From assembly GCA_048213135.1 (NCBI GenBank), contig PS015009.1, forward strand, positions 1,798,001 to 1,862,000: DNA of 64,000 nucleotides, read 5' to 3'. Made by a program: the position numbers and the translations under genes. Source of the DNA: Reclinomonas americana ATCC 50394 (lineage: Eukaryota > Jakobida > Jakobea > Jakobida). Position 1 is the stretch's first letter. Every line of letters begins with the position of its first letter. Shown here in pieces: positions 17,915-27,293 of this stretch. The notes under the pieces are model-generated. The model had not been told where the DNA came from and did no database searches. It saw only the letters and a program-made list of their open reading frames with translations.

Positions 17915-19075
17915 ATGAATCAAACAGCTCAGCTGGCGATCCGCATTTTCAGCGAAAAATTTGGCAGGCAGCCCAGCCTGTATTTCTCCCCGGGAAGGGT
18001 CAATCTTATTGGTGAACATATCGATTACAACGACGGCTTCGTACTGCCGGCGGCCATTGACAAGGGCATTTATTTTGCCCTGGCGCCCAATGATACGGGT
18101 ACGGCCCGTTTTTATGCTGCCGATTTTGGAGAGGAGGCTGAAGTGGGCCTGGATATAATAGAAAAGAGTAACGGCTGGCGGAATTACCTGTACGGGGTAC
18201 TGCATGAGTTGGTGGTACTGCAAAAACCGGTTGGCGGCTTCGATTGTGTTTTTGCCGGTGATATACCCATTGGCAGCGGCATGAGTTCTTCAGCTGCGGC
18301 GGAGGGCGGACTGGCATTCGCAGTCAACGACCTTTTTGATTGTGGCTTGCAGCGGATGGACATGGCCCTGCTTTGCCAGCGGGCCGAACACAATTTTCCC
18401 GGTGTGCAGTGCGGTATTATGGACCAGTTTGCCAATATGATGGGCAGGTCCGGGCAGGCGATGCTCCTCGATTGCCGGAGTCTGCAATATGAATACCTTC
18501 CTTTAACAACAACAGCATACCGCATTGTGCTGGTGAACAGTATGGTAAAGCACAGCCTGGCTTCCTGTGAATACAATACCCGGCGGCAACAATGCGAGGA
18601 AGGATTGCGGATACTGAAAGAAGCGACCGGGGTATCTTCCTTCAGGGACGTTACCCACTTGTTGCTGGAACCGGTGAAAACAAAAATGCAGGAAAAAATA
18701 TACGATCGCTGCCGTTACGTGATAGAAGAAATTGACCGGACAAAAAAAGCCGCGGAAGCGATGGGACAAAATAACGCGGAAGAACTGGGCAGGCTGATGC
18801 TGGCTTCCCATACGGGTTTAAGAGACCTGTATGAAGTGAGTTGCCCCGAACTGGACCACCTGGTAAGCGCGGCAATCCAGGTGCCCGGCGTTATTGGTGC
18901 ACGCATGATGGGTGGTGGTTTTGGCGGCTGCACCATCAACCTGGTAAAAAACAGCAGCAGGGATATATTCATGGAAACTATACAATCATCTTATCGTTCG
19001 GCATTCGGAAAGGAAACAGAAATATATGAAGTGGGTACTGCCGATGGTACAAAACGAATGGATATAAACACCTGA
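17915..19075 (+). CDS. galK: Galactokinase
   Basis: 386 residues, GHMP kinase family. The galactokinase signature GRVNLIGEHIDYNDGFVLPA is present, followed by the ATP-binding loop PIGSGMSSSAAAEGGLAFAV, the substrate-side CGIMDQFANMMG with the catalytic Asp, and the C-terminal GHMP motif GARMMGGGFGGCTINLV. It phosphorylates galactose to galactose-1-phosphate in the Leloir pathway. No galT or galM lies beside it. With UDP-galactopyranose mutase later in the window it could help feed galactose into the glycan. It is divergent from the sugar transferase over a 72-base gap. Length matches the family. Confidence 0.96.
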   Translation: MNQTAQLAIRIFSEKFGRQPSLYFSPGRVNLIGEHIDYNDGFVLPAAIDKGIYFALAPNDTGTARFYAADFGEEAEVGLDIIEKSNGWRNYLYGVLHELVVLQKPVGGFDCVFAGDIPIGSGMSSSAAAEGGLAFAVNDLFDCGLQRMDMALLCQRAEHNFPGVQCGIMDQFANMMGRSGQAMLLDCRSLQYEYLPLTTTAYRIVLVNSMVKHSLASCEYNTRRQQCEEGLRILKEATGVSSFRDVTHLLLEPVKTKMQEKIYDRCRYVIEEIDRTKKAAEAMGQNNAEELGRLMLASHTGLRDLYEVSCPELDHLVSAAIQVPGVIGARMMGGGFGGCTINLVKNSSRDIFMETIQSSYRSAFGKETEIYEVGTADGTKRMDINT

Positions 19076-19079
19076 AAAG

Positions 19080-20234
19080 TTATACTCTGATATATATCTT
19101 CTTCCTGTCGAGCAGCCAGGCGAAAAACCACATCAGCGCTATAAAACATAAGGCATATACCAGTGAGCCAATGCGGGGATCGGAAGGGAATATGGGTTTG
19201 CATAAGTGTTCATAAAACCACCCGAACGGCGAAGTGAATTTGGTCTTGCCGGCTTCGGTAACGCCGTTGGGTATACGAAGTAATCCTAACAGGCGGGGCA
19301 ATGCGCCACTCAGCACAAATATGAAAAGGGCATTCTTGCCGAATACATTGAAGAAGCTCGTCCAGGCGCCTTTGCTGTTCCTGAATTCAATCAGGTGAAC
19401 CAGCACACCCAGCACCAGCAACGCCAGGCCAGTGGTATAAACAGTATAGCTGCTTGTCCATATTTTTTTGTTGATCGGAAATACCATATCCCAGGTGAAG
19501 CCGGCGAATATAAGTACACACCCTGCTACAAAAAGGCCGTTCAGCATATCGGGTGTTTTCCCTTTTTGCAGGATATAATTGCCGGCAAAATACCCGAATA
19601 TCACCTGTACAATAGCGGCAAAACTGCTCATGAGCCCTTCCGGGTCAAATGCCACGCCCTCGCCATGATACATATGTTTATCACCCAGCACGGCCAGATC
19701 AGCCGATGTGCCAAACCAGCCTTTGAGGCTGAAAGGATCGGCGGGATTCATAACTACGCAAAGCAGCCAGTAGAACAACAGCAGGAAAGCGCTGACCACA
19801 AAGGCGCCTCTTACTTTAAACACGTGAACGATAACCGACGCGAAGAAATAACACAAGGCGATGCGTTGCAGCACGCCAAAAATGCGCAGGTTGGCGAAAG
19901 GTTTGGCCACAATACTGCCGGCATCATCATATTTAATAAAGGGGAACCAGTTGAGCAAAAGTCCGATAACAAAGATGAGCAGCGTTCTTTTGATGATCTT
20001 TTTCCAAAAGCTGCCTTCACCTGAAGCTTCCAGCCGGGGCAGTACAAAAGCCATGGCATTGCCTACCGCGAAAAGAAAGAAAGGAAATACCAGGTCGGTA
20101 GGTGTGCAGCCATGCCAGGAAGCATGTTCCAACGGGTCGTAAATATGTGCCCAGGTACCGGGGTTATTTACGAGTATCATTAAAGCAACCGTGGCACCCC
20201 GGAATACATCCAGGGAAAGGAATCGTTGGTTCAT
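19080..20234 (-). CDS. NagX/HGSNAT-like membrane acyltransferase (DUF5009-type)
   Basis: 384-residue polytopic membrane protein with about ten to twelve helices. The N-terminus RFLSLDVFRGATVALMILVN and the following NNPGTWAHIYDPLEHASWHG and CTPTDLVFPFFLFAVG are hallmarks of the heparan-alpha-glucosaminide N-acetyltransferase/NagX family, in which the His in the AxWHG region takes the acetyl group from acetyl-CoA across the membrane. The likely role is transfer of acetyl groups to amino sugars in the periplasm. It is convergent with galK (four-base gap) and may be a lone gene. The actual acceptor is unproven. Confidence 0.82.
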   Translation of the reverse strand: MNQRFLSLDVFRGATVALMILVNNPGTWAHIYDPLEHASWHGCTPTDLVFPFFLFAVGNAMAFVLPRLEASGEGSFWKKIIKRTLLIFVIGLLLNWFPFIKYDDAGSIVAKPFANLRIFGVLQRIALCYFFASVIVHVFKVRGAFVVSAFLLLFYWLLCVVMNPADPFSLKGWFGTSADLAVLGDKHMYHGEGVAFDPEGLMSSFAAIVQVIFGYFAGNYILQKGKTPDMLNGLFVAGCVLIFAGFTWDMVFPINKKIWTSSYTVYTTGLALLVLGVLVHLIEFRNSKGAWTSFFNVFGKNALFIFVLSGALPRLLGLLRIPNGVTEAGKTKFTSPFGWFYEHLCKPIFPSDPRIGSLVYALCFIALMWFFAWLLDRKKIYIRV

Positions 20235-20346
20235 GTTCTTAAAGATAGTGGAAATTCAAAATCGAAGGGAGAAAAAGACGGCGGACAACAGGCCACAGAC
20301 GATGCTCTTCCCAGGGCAATATCTCTGCGTATTTATTATGCCGCCC

Positions 20347-20373
20347 CATTTTCAAATCGTCACATCTTCAAAT
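20347..20373. repeat. AT-rich word repeat, Bacteroidota intergenic type
   Basis: The 142-base gap between the acyltransferase and the ABC-F gene holds a run of short related words (cattttcaaat, cgtcacat, cttcaaatt), the reverse complement of the aatttgaagatgtg style repeated in the intergenic regions of this phylum. A related stretch lies at 51771-51875. No gene is seen in the rest of the gap. Confidence 0.45.
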
Positions 20374-20376
20374 TAA

Positions 20377-22281
20377 TTACATTCTTTCACTGAGCTCCAG
20401 CCAGCGCATTTCCTTTTCATCCAGTTCTGCAATAATGCTGTTGATGCGTTCCGCGGCTTTTTGCAAAGTTTCAAAATCCATACCCCCACTGTTCATACCG
20501 GCTTCCAGGTCAGCTTTTTCCTGTTGCAGTTGCGGCAGTTCTTTTTCTATGCTTTCCAGTTCAAATTTTTCCTTGAACGACAGCTTTTTCTTGTCGGCAG
20601 GTGGTGCAGCTACAGGCACAGGCTCGGCAGTTTCTTTTACCGGCAGATCTTTTGGAGCCTGTACCTCATGCCCGGTAAATTGATTATTGGCCTTCGCCTG
20701 GCGGTACTGCGAATAGTTACCCGGAAAATCGCGGATAACACCGTCGCCTTCAAAAGCGAAAAGATGATCCACCATGCGGTCCATAAAATAACGGTCGTGG
20801 CTTACAATCAATATACAGCCGGGGTATTCGAGCAGGAATTCTTCCAGCGTACGCAAAGTTTGCAGGTCAAGGTCATTGGTGGGTTCATCCAGTACGAGGA
20901 AGTTGGGATTGAGGAAAAGGACGCTTAAAAGGTGTAACCTTCTTTTTTCACCGCCGCTCAGTTTACTTAATGGTGTGTACTGCTGTTCGGCAGTAAATCC
21001 GAATTTCTCCATGAACTGCGAGGCGGATACTTTGCTGCCATCTGCCAGCGGGAAAAATTCCGCAAAGTCTTTTACATATTCGATGGCCCTTTTATCTTCT
21101 TTATAAATAAGCCCTTCCTGGCTGAAGTTCCCGAACACCACGGTTTCACCATGATTGATCTTGCCGCTGTCGGGTGGCTCCTGCTGCAATGCAATACGCA
21201 GGAAGGTAGACTTACCCGCGCCGTTCTTGCCTACAATGCCTACCCTTTCACCTCTTTTGAAAGTATAGTCGAATCCTTTAATGAGTACATTATTGCCGTA
21301 ACTTTTATTGATCTTTTTCATCTCCAGCACTTTGCCGCCCAGCCTGGTCATCTTTACCTGCAGACTTACTTCGGCTTCATCTCTTCGCTGGTTTACTTTG
21401 TCTTCCAGTACGGCAAATGCATCCTGTCTTGATTTGGATTTGGTAGTACGAGCCTTGGGTTGCTTGCGCATCCACTCCAGCTCTTTCCTGAAAATGTTCC
21501 TGTCTTTCTGCAATTCACTGGCCTGCACTTCGTGTCGAAGGCTTTTCTGTTCCAGGAAATAATCATAGTCGCCTTTGTATACGTACACTTTTTCATCGTC
21601 CATTTCCAGTATCTCGTTGCAAACGGCATCCAGGAAATAGCGATCATGCGTTACCAGCAAAAGGGTCACTTTGCGGGCACCCAGGTAATCTTCCAGCCAC
21701 TCGATCATTTGCACATCCAGGTGGTTGGTGGGCTCATCCAGTATCAGCAGGCATTTGCCCTCGTGCAGTTGCGCTTCAATAAGCGATTGCGCCAGGGCCA
21801 CACGTTTGCGCTGGCCACCGCTAAGGTTGCGCACCGGTTCATTCAAATGATGAAGATTGAGTTTGCCGAGTATCTGTTTCAGTTCACCTTCAAAAGTCCA
21901 GGCATTGAGTTCATCCATGCGGGCCATGAGGGAAGTGAGCAGGTCGATATCGTCGGGTGTTTCTTCGATGCACATTTCATAATCCCTCACCAGTTTTACA
22001 ATGGGATTGTCCATGCGCAGCATATTGTCCCATATGCTTTTTTGTTCCTCAAATGGGGTTTCCTGCTGCAGCATGATCACTTTAATATCCTTGTGTACCC
22101 ACAGGGTGCCGCTGTCGGGGGTATCCAGCCCGGCAATGATCTTAAGCAGGGTCGATTTGCCGCTGCCGTTGCGGGCCACCAGCGCTATTTTATCGCCTTC
22201 TTCCACGTAAAAGGAAATATTCCTGAACAGGGTACGTATGCCGAAAGACTTGCTGAGATTTTCTATGGAAGCGTAATGCAT
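20377..22281 (-). CDS. ABC-F family ATPase (Uup-like)
   Basis: 634 residues from ATG 22281 (MHYASIENLSKSFG); the frame is open further up but without conserved sequence. Two ATPase domains without membrane segments: Walker A ARNGSGKST and GKNGAGKST; signatures NLSGGQRKRVALAQSL and KLSGGEKRRLHLLSVL; Walker B LLILDEPTNHLD and FLVLDEPTNDLD. A charged linker (RKQPKARTTKSKSRQDAF) joins them, and the C-terminus (about residues 540-634) is a predicted coiled coil rich in Glu and Lys, as in Uup. ABC-F proteins act on the ribosome E site or in DNA-related roles. It has no link with glycan synthesis. Confidence 0.92.
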   Translation of the reverse strand: MHYASIENLSKSFGIRTLFRNISFYVEEGDKIALVARNGSGKSTLLKIIAGLDTPDSGTLWVHKDIKVIMLQQETPFEEQKSIWDNMLRMDNPIVKLVRDYEMCIEETPDDIDLLTSLMARMDELNAWTFEGELKQILGKLNLHHLNEPVRNLSGGQRKRVALAQSLIEAQLHEGKCLLILDEPTNHLDVQMIEWLEDYLGARKVTLLLVTHDRYFLDAVCNEILEMDDEKVYVYKGDYDYFLEQKSLRHEVQASELQKDRNIFRKELEWMRKQPKARTTKSKSRQDAFAVLEDKVNQRRDEAEVSLQVKMTRLGGKVLEMKKINKSYGNNVLIKGFDYTFKRGERVGIVGKNGAGKSTFLRIALQQEPPDSGKINHGETVVFGNFSQEGLIYKEDKRAIEYVKDFAEFFPLADGSKVSASQFMEKFGFTAEQQYTPLSKLSGGEKRRLHLLSVLFLNPNFLVLDEPTNDLDLQTLRTLEEFLLEYPGCILIVSHDRYFMDRMVDHLFAFEGDGVIRDFPGNYSQYRQAKANNQFTGHEVQAPKDLPVKETAEPVPVAAPPADKKKLSFKEKFELESIEKELPQLQQEKADLEAGMNSGGMDFETLQKAAERINSIIAELDEKEMRWLELSERM

Positions 22282-22339
22282 GGCGCAAAGGTAGGTTCGG
22301 AATAAGGAATTAGGAGGTAATGCAACAATTTTATTCTCG

Positions 22340-22433
22340 GTCATTCCGACGTCAGAGCCTGTCCCGATAAGGAATGACATCGGGAAGGAATCTCTTTCCC
22401 GTGATGATAGATACCTCGTTACCTCGGTATGAC
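22340..22433. repeat. REP/MITE-like palindromic intergenic element
   Basis: The 245-base gap upstream of the ABC-F gene contains a structured element. Ends form an imperfect terminal inverted repeat, GTCATTCCGA (from 22340) against TCGGTATGAC (to 22433). Inside, GTCATTCC (22340-22347) pairs with GGAATGAC (22371-22378), and CGGGAA (22381-22386) with TTCCCG (22396-22401). The GTCATTCCGA...GGAATCTC wording is one I recall from dispersed palindromes in Bacteroidota genomes. No ORF is inside. Confidence 0.6.
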
Positions 22434-22526
22434 ACAAGGTAACAGGATTCAGACTGGCACACTATCATTGCAGGTACTTTCTGCGGGGATGCGGGGCACG
22501 GTTAATCCATTATCTTTAACGGGCTA

Positions 22527-24023
22527 ATGCGATACGGGAATATGATACGGTCAGAATCTTTCAGCAGGGGTATGCTGCTTTCGGTGATCTTCAATGCCGG
22601 GGCAAAAGGACTACTCTTCCTGCTGACGATCCTTATCGCTCACTTTTTTGGGACCAGTACCGCAACAGATATCTATTTTTTCATATCCGCCGCCATGCTC
22701 CTGCTTTCCGGGCTGGTAAATGCCGTGGATACAACAGTGCTGGTGCCGGTATCCATGCGCATACGCAAACAGGAGGGTGATGCGGCAGCCATGGCATTCC
22801 TGAATGTTTTCCTGCTGCTGTATGTATTGGCGGGGCTCATTTTTTCCGTAATCGTATGGATATGGGCAGCGCCCTTATTCTCCTTTTTTTCCCGGTTTAG
22901 TGATGCGGATATATTGCAGTATCGTCATTTCTTCCTGCTGGGGTCCCTGCTTTTTTTGTTGCAGATACTCACCGGTTATATCAATAATATACTCGCTTCG
23001 CTGCGTTTTTTTACGGTGCCGATGATCGTCAGTGGTATCAACAGTTGCCTGGTCATAACCGGTATACTGCTGTTGCATAATGACTATGACGTATTTTCTG
23101 TTTTGATAGGCTCCGTAGTAGCGTACACTGTTAACCTTATGCTGCTGCTGTTGCTGATGAAGCGATTGACCGGCTGGAAATTCAGCAAACGAGGCAAACT
23201 TTCTGTATATGAAATATGGGGCAGAATAGGATTTACCGGGCTGGGACAGGCTTTCACCCTGGCCAGCAGTTATTTTCCTTTGTACCTGCTGAGCGGTTTT
23301 GGCAATGGTATCATCAGTGCCATGAGTTATGGTAAGCAACTGGCCGATGCGCCCAATAGCCTTTTCACTTCACAATTGACTAATGTGGGTGGTGTTGCGC
23401 TCAATGAAGAAGCCGCCGCCGGCAACAGGCAAAAACTGGCGCATCACTTTACCCGAACGGGGCGACTACTGTTATTTATTATGATACCCATTGGCCTTTA
23501 CCTGCTGGTGTTTGCCCGCCCGGTGGTAGAACTGCTGTACAGGCGCGGGCGTTTTGATGAAGCAGCTGTAACCGGCGCCGCCACATTTCTTCGTTTTTTT
23601 GCTTCCGTTCTTTTTGTCATAGCACTTAATGCGTGGGTGTCGAGGGTATTCATAGCCCTGCAGGCCATTCGCCAGGCATTTATATACCAACTGGTGATGA
23701 ACAGTATTTTTATAGTGATGACCTGGCTGTTTACCCGCTACTATGATGCTTACGGTTACGGGTATGCGTACGCGGCGTTTTACCTGCTTAATTTTATACT
23801 CATGTATTTTGTCTGCCGCTGGCTGGCAAGGGATATCGATTACGCGGGCCTCGCTTTTTATGCGCTGAAGCTGCTGCTTATTAACGGGGTTATTGCCGCG
23901 GCTTTTTATTTCCTGCTGCCTTATGTGTCAATACCTTCCTGGTTGCAGTTGCTGCTCTCTTTTCTTGTATGGCTGGCCCTGCTTGTACCTTCCGGTAAAA
24001 AGATCATCGCCCGTAATTCGTAA
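22527..24023 (+). CDS. MurJ/MviN-type lipid-linked glycan flippase
   Basis: 498 residues with about 14 membrane helices of the MOP superfamily. Residues 6-60 (SFSRGMLLSVIFNAGAKGLL, then FFGTSTATDIYFF) match the MurJ start, where the first helices and the GTS/ATD region are conserved; LYRRGRFDEAAVTGAATFL is the typical MurJ loop seen as LF.RG.F. It would flip lipid-linked precursors to the periplasm. MurJ-like proteins inside glycan clusters often serve a polysaccharide rather than peptidoglycan. ATG 22527 and ATG 22542 are both possible starts. It heads a plus-strand group with an FkbM methyltransferase and two glycosyltransferases. Confidence 0.87.
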   Translation: MRYGNMIRSESFSRGMLLSVIFNAGAKGLLFLLTILIAHFFGTSTATDIYFFISAAMLLLSGLVNAVDTTVLVPVSMRIRKQEGDAAAMAFLNVFLLLYVLAGLIFSVIVWIWAAPLFSFFSRFSDADILQYRHFFLLGSLLFLLQILTGYINNILASLRFFTVPMIVSGINSCLVITGILLLHNDYDVFSVLIGSVVAYTVNLMLLLLLMKRLTGWKFSKRGKLSVYEIWGRIGFTGLGQAFTLASSYFPLYLLSGFGNGIISAMSYGKQLADAPNSLFTSQLTNVGGVALNEEAAAGNRQKLAHHFTRTGRLLLFIMIPIGLYLLVFARPVVELLYRRGRFDEAAVTGAATFLRFFASVLFVIALNAWVSRVFIALQAIRQAFIYQLVMNSIFIVMTWLFTRYYDAYGYGYAYAAFYLLNFILMYFVCRWLARDIDYAGLAFYALKLLLINGVIAAAFYFLLPYVSIPSWLQLLLSFLVWLALLVPSGKKIIARNS

Positions 24024-24034
24024 TTTTAAACCCG

Positions 24035-24808
24035 ATGTGGTTAAAACGACTATATATTAAATGTTGCCGTTACCTGCTGGGCAGGCGTTTCCTGCCGGTT
24101 ATGTCGGGGGTACTGAAAGGATATGCATTTACCACGGAGCGGAGTTACGAGTACCTGCTGGGAAATTATGAAAGCCCGGAGGTATTGGCTGTTTTTCAAT
24201 CCTGGTGTGGCGAGGGTACTGTGTTTTACGACCTGGGCGCCGCGGTAGGGTATCATACTTTACTGGCCGATCGTTTTATCATTGGCGGTACCATCCTTGC
24301 TTTTGAACCTTTTCCAGCCAATGCCAACCTGTTCCGCGAACACCTGCAACGCAATGAAACGCGGCTCAAAAAAAATAAAATTGAACTGCTGACCAATGCT
24401 GTTGCGGAAGAAGACGGCGAACTCCTGTTTTCCGCCAATGCGGTACAGACAGACGGCAACAGTTACATCAGCACCTCACCCGTTTTCAGCAACAGCGGCG
24501 AAACCATAACGGTACAGGCGTATTCCATCGACAGCCTGCTGCAGCAGGGTTACCCCGTACCGGGTATTATTAAAATTGATGTGGAGGGTGCCGAGTATGA
24601 CGTACTCAAAGGTGCCAGGCAAACGCTGGATACCCATCATCCACAGCTTTTGCTGGCCACACACGACTTTCATCTTCCCGGGGTAAAAGAGAATTGTATT
24701 GCCTTTCTTAAATCGCTGGGTTATACCCTGCAGCATACCGGGCATTATAACCAGCAGGTAAAAGGCCTCGACGATTATATTTGTATCCATAAAAGCAGGC
24801 TGAGCTGA
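24035..24808 (+). CDS. FkbM family methyltransferase
   Basis: 257 residues. SAM motif I is VFYDLGAAVGYHTLLADRF, followed by ILAFEPFPANANLFREHLQR; the conserved C-terminal FkbM mark IIKIDVEGAEYDVLKGARQT ends the catalytic core. FkbM enzymes O-methylate sugars or polyketides and are common in glycan loci. It sits 11 bases after the flippase and four before a glycosyltransferase, so it likely methylates a residue of this operon's glycan. Confidence 0.87.
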   Translation: MWLKRLYIKCCRYLLGRRFLPVMSGVLKGYAFTTERSYEYLLGNYESPEVLAVFQSWCGEGTVFYDLGAAVGYHTLLADRFIIGGTILAFEPFPANANLFREHLQRNETRLKKNKIELLTNAVAEEDGELLFSANAVQTDGNSYISTSPVFSNSGETITVQAYSIDSLLQQGYPVPGIIKIDVEGAEYDVLKGARQTLDTHHPQLLLATHDFHLPGVKENCIAFLKSLGYTLQHTGHYNQQVKGLDDYICIHKSRLS

Positions 24809-24812
24809 CCGC

Positions 24813-25901
24813 ATGACGAACAAAGAAAAAATAAAACTGGTGATCGCTTTACCGAGCCTTCAGTGCGGTGGCTCAGAAAAGTATGTCAGTATGCTGTGCC
24901 GTCATATCAATAAAGAAAGATTCACGGTTATTTTATTGCTGCTCGATAATACGGCGCCCTTCTATGATCCCGGTAATGAGGTTACGATCATCAGCCTGGG
25001 AAAAGCAAGGGTTCGCCAGTCGGTAATGCGTATACGCGATATCGTGAGGCAGCACCGGCCGGATATTTTTCTCAGTGCCGCCAATCATATTACAGTGGTG
25101 ATGGGCCTGTTCCGCTGGATGTTCCCTAAAGATATGCTGCTGCTGAACCGGGAGTCGAGCCTGGTGAGCAGCAACAGCAGTTATGCCCGTCAGCCCCGCC
25201 TGTACCGGCAATTGCTCAGGCGTTGTTACAAAAAAGTGGATCACATCATTTGCCAGTCGGATGCCATGCGGCAGGACCTGGCAACAAATTTTGACGTACC
25301 ACCAGTAAAGATGACGGTGTTGCATAATCCTGTTGAAAAACCTGCCGCGGAATTATCTGCACCCCAACCCGCAGCTGCGCCGCTGTTCATTACCGTGGGC
25401 CGTCTTTCAGAAGAAAAGGGGCTTGGGCTGATACTGGAAGCACTGTCGTTATTGGACTTCCCTTTCCGTTACCATATTATTGGAGATGGCGACCAGCGGG
25501 TAAAACTGGAAAAACAGGTGAATACTCTTCAACTGCAGGGCAAAGTATTTTTTATCGGTCAGCAGTCCCGGCCCTATGATGGTGTTGAACAAGCGGCCTT
25601 ATTCCTGATGGCGTCCGGTCATGAAGGATTTCCCAACAGCCTGCTCGAAGCGGGGGCGTTGGGCATACCCGTGGTGGCCTTAGAAGCGCCGGGCGGTATT
25701 GGTGAGATCGTCCAGGAGGGAGTGAATGGTTGCCTGGTGAAAGAACGAACAGCAGCGGCATATGCAACTGCCATCCGTAAGGCGCTGGTTTATTCTTTCA
25801 ACAAGGAACAGATCAGTACCATAACACTTGATCAATACGATATTAACCGGCATATCACGCAGGTGGAAACGCTGCTGGAGCAATGTTATAAAGAAAAATA
25901 A
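24813..25901 (+). CDS. Glycosyltransferase family 4
   Basis: 362-residue GT-B enzyme. N-terminal LVIALPSLQCGGSEKYVSML carries the GGxE acceptor loop of GT4; the donor side has LFITVGRLSEEKGLGLILEA, YHIIGDGDQRVKLEKQ and LFLMASGHEGFPNSLLEAGA. It is in an operon with the FkbM methyltransferase and a following paralogous transferase. The sugar is unknown. Confidence 0.88.
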   Translation: MTNKEKIKLVIALPSLQCGGSEKYVSMLCRHINKERFTVILLLLDNTAPFYDPGNEVTIISLGKARVRQSVMRIRDIVRQHRPDIFLSAANHITVVMGLFRWMFPKDMLLLNRESSLVSSNSSYARQPRLYRQLLRRCYKKVDHIICQSDAMRQDLATNFDVPPVKMTVLHNPVEKPAAELSAPQPAAAPLFITVGRLSEEKGLGLILEALSLLDFPFRYHIIGDGDQRVKLEKQVNTLQLQGKVFFIGQQSRPYDGVEQAALFLMASGHEGFPNSLLEAGALGIPVVALEAPGGIGEIVQEGVNGCLVKERTAAAYATAIRKALVYSFNKEQISTITLDQYDINRHITQVETLLEQCYKEK

Positions 25902-25982
25902 GCCACGGGTAAGGCTAATTCCCGGATATTTGCGTTTTATTCCGCCGGCACCCCTGTTTTGGGGCAGGTATATCTACAGCGC

Positions 25983-27155
25983 ATGAAAGGAAATAAGCCG
26001 AAATTACTGATCTCCATTAATACCCTTCAATCCGGCGGTGCCGAACGCGTGGTTTCACTGTTGCTGGAACACCTTAAGAACGACTTTGAGATCCACCTGG
26101 GGCTGTATACCAATATTGTGGATTATAAGATTCCCGCCGAAATAAAAGTACTCGACCTTAAACAACCCCTCAACGAGAACAAGATCATCCGCCTGCTTAA
26201 AATGCCTTACCAGTCGTATAAGGTATACCGTTATTGCAAGCGTAACAATATAAAAGTATCCGTGGCTTTTCTTTACAGGCCTTGTTACCTGAATGCGCTG
26301 ATGAAAAGTGTATGGGGGTATAAAGGGAAGGTGATCATGTGCGAACGAACACACCAGACTACCATGCAGCAGAGCCAGTCGAAGATCTACCGCATGTTCT
26401 CCAAGTTCATGGTGCGGTTTTCCTATAAGCGGGCCGACCTGGTACTGGCCAATTCCTACGCCATGCAGACTGACCTGGTGGAGAATTTCAGGATCAAAAC
26501 GCCGGTGCGGGTGATCTATAACCCCATCGACCTGCACTTCATCAAGACCCATATCGCGGAGCAGCCTCCCTTTCATTTCGAGGAAGGGGTTTTCCATTTC
26601 GTGAACGTAGGCGGTTTCAGGAAGGAAAAAAACCACCTGCTGTTATTACAGGCTTTCTTTATACTGAAAAACCTGCCGTGTAAACTGGTGATCGTAGGCG
26701 GAGGGGTGCTGGAAGATGAGCTCAGGCAGAAGGTAGATGACCTGGATATGAATGACCGGGTGATCTTTTGCGGGTTTGATACCAATCCTTTTAAATATGT
26801 AAGCCGGAGCGACTGTTTTGTGCTGAGTTCGGATGTGGAAGGCTTTCCCAATGTACTGATCGAATCGCTGGCCTGCGCCGTTCCCGTTATTTCCACCGAC
26901 TGCAGTTCAGGTCCCCGGGAATTGCTCGCCCCGTCTACCGACCTGCACCACAGGGCCATCAATGGTTACGAGATCGGGGAATACGGCATTCTTACCCCTG
27001 TAAATGATATAGCCGCTTTTGCCGCCGCTATGAAGCGTATGTATGAAGATGCTACCCTCAGGAAACAACTGGCAGCCCGGGCCGCCGGTCGTGCAGAGCA
27101 ATTTGATGTGGATGAGGTAAAACAATACTTTCACGTCGCTTTTACAGCCATATAG
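25983..27155 (+). CDS. Glycosyltransferase family 4
   Basis: About 390 residues from ATG 25983 (MKGNKPKLLISINTLQSGGA); an in-frame TTG eight codons upstream is less convincing. GT-B signature: LQSGGAERVVSLLLEHL, VIYNPIDLHFI, FHFVNVGGFRKEKNHLLLLQ, and DCFVLSSDVEGFPNVLIESL. The acceptor-binding half is basic (KVYRYCKRNNIKVSVAF), common for membrane-interfacing transferases. It ends the plus-strand operon before the regulator gene at 27.3 kb. An imperfect palindrome (CTAATT-GAT-AATTAG, 27174-27188) lies just after its stop. Confidence 0.88.
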   Translation: MKGNKPKLLISINTLQSGGAERVVSLLLEHLKNDFEIHLGLYTNIVDYKIPAEIKVLDLKQPLNENKIIRLLKMPYQSYKVYRYCKRNNIKVSVAFLYRPCYLNALMKSVWGYKGKVIMCERTHQTTMQQSQSKIYRMFSKFMVRFSYKRADLVLANSYAMQTDLVENFRIKTPVRVIYNPIDLHFIKTHIAEQPPFHFEEGVFHFVNVGGFRKEKNHLLLLQAFFILKNLPCKLVIVGGGVLEDELRQKVDDLDMNDRVIFCGFDTNPFKYVSRSDCFVLSSDVEGFPNVLIESLACAVPVISTDCSSGPRELLAPSTDLHHRAINGYEIGEYGILTPVNDIAAFAAAMKRMYEDATLRKQLAARAAGRAEQFDVDEVKQYFHVAFTAI

Positions 27156-27263
27156 AATAACGCCTCCCCGTATCTAATTGATAATTAGGTTATTAAATCG
27201 TTATTTATTTTTCTGAACTTCTTTTTTTCGCCTCATCCGGCCTGAAAATGGGGATAAATCGGC

Positions 27264-27287
27264 TATATTTGAGTAATTTTTCTACTC
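27264..27287 (+). promoter_or_regulatory. Putative -7 box and overlapping inverted repeat upstream of the winged-helix gene
   Basis: TATATTTG (27264-27271) is an exact match to the Bacteroidota -7 consensus TAnnTTTG, 22 bases before the ATG at 27294. Starting at its last base, GAGTA (27271-27275) and TACTC (27283-27287) form a five-base inverted repeat across the expected transcription start. That is a plausible operator for autoregulation by the winged-helix protein, but the half-sites are short. No clear -33 TTTG is seen. Confidence 0.5.
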
Positions 27288-27293
27288 ATTATT

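Noticed and set aside
17843-18223. Upstream extension of the sugar transferase
   Set aside because: It would run over the start of galK and the residues before MKRVVKT have no similarity to the family.
21460-22305. Plus-strand ORF of 281 codons
   Set aside because: Opposite the ABC-F ATPase, which has complete Walker and signature motifs.
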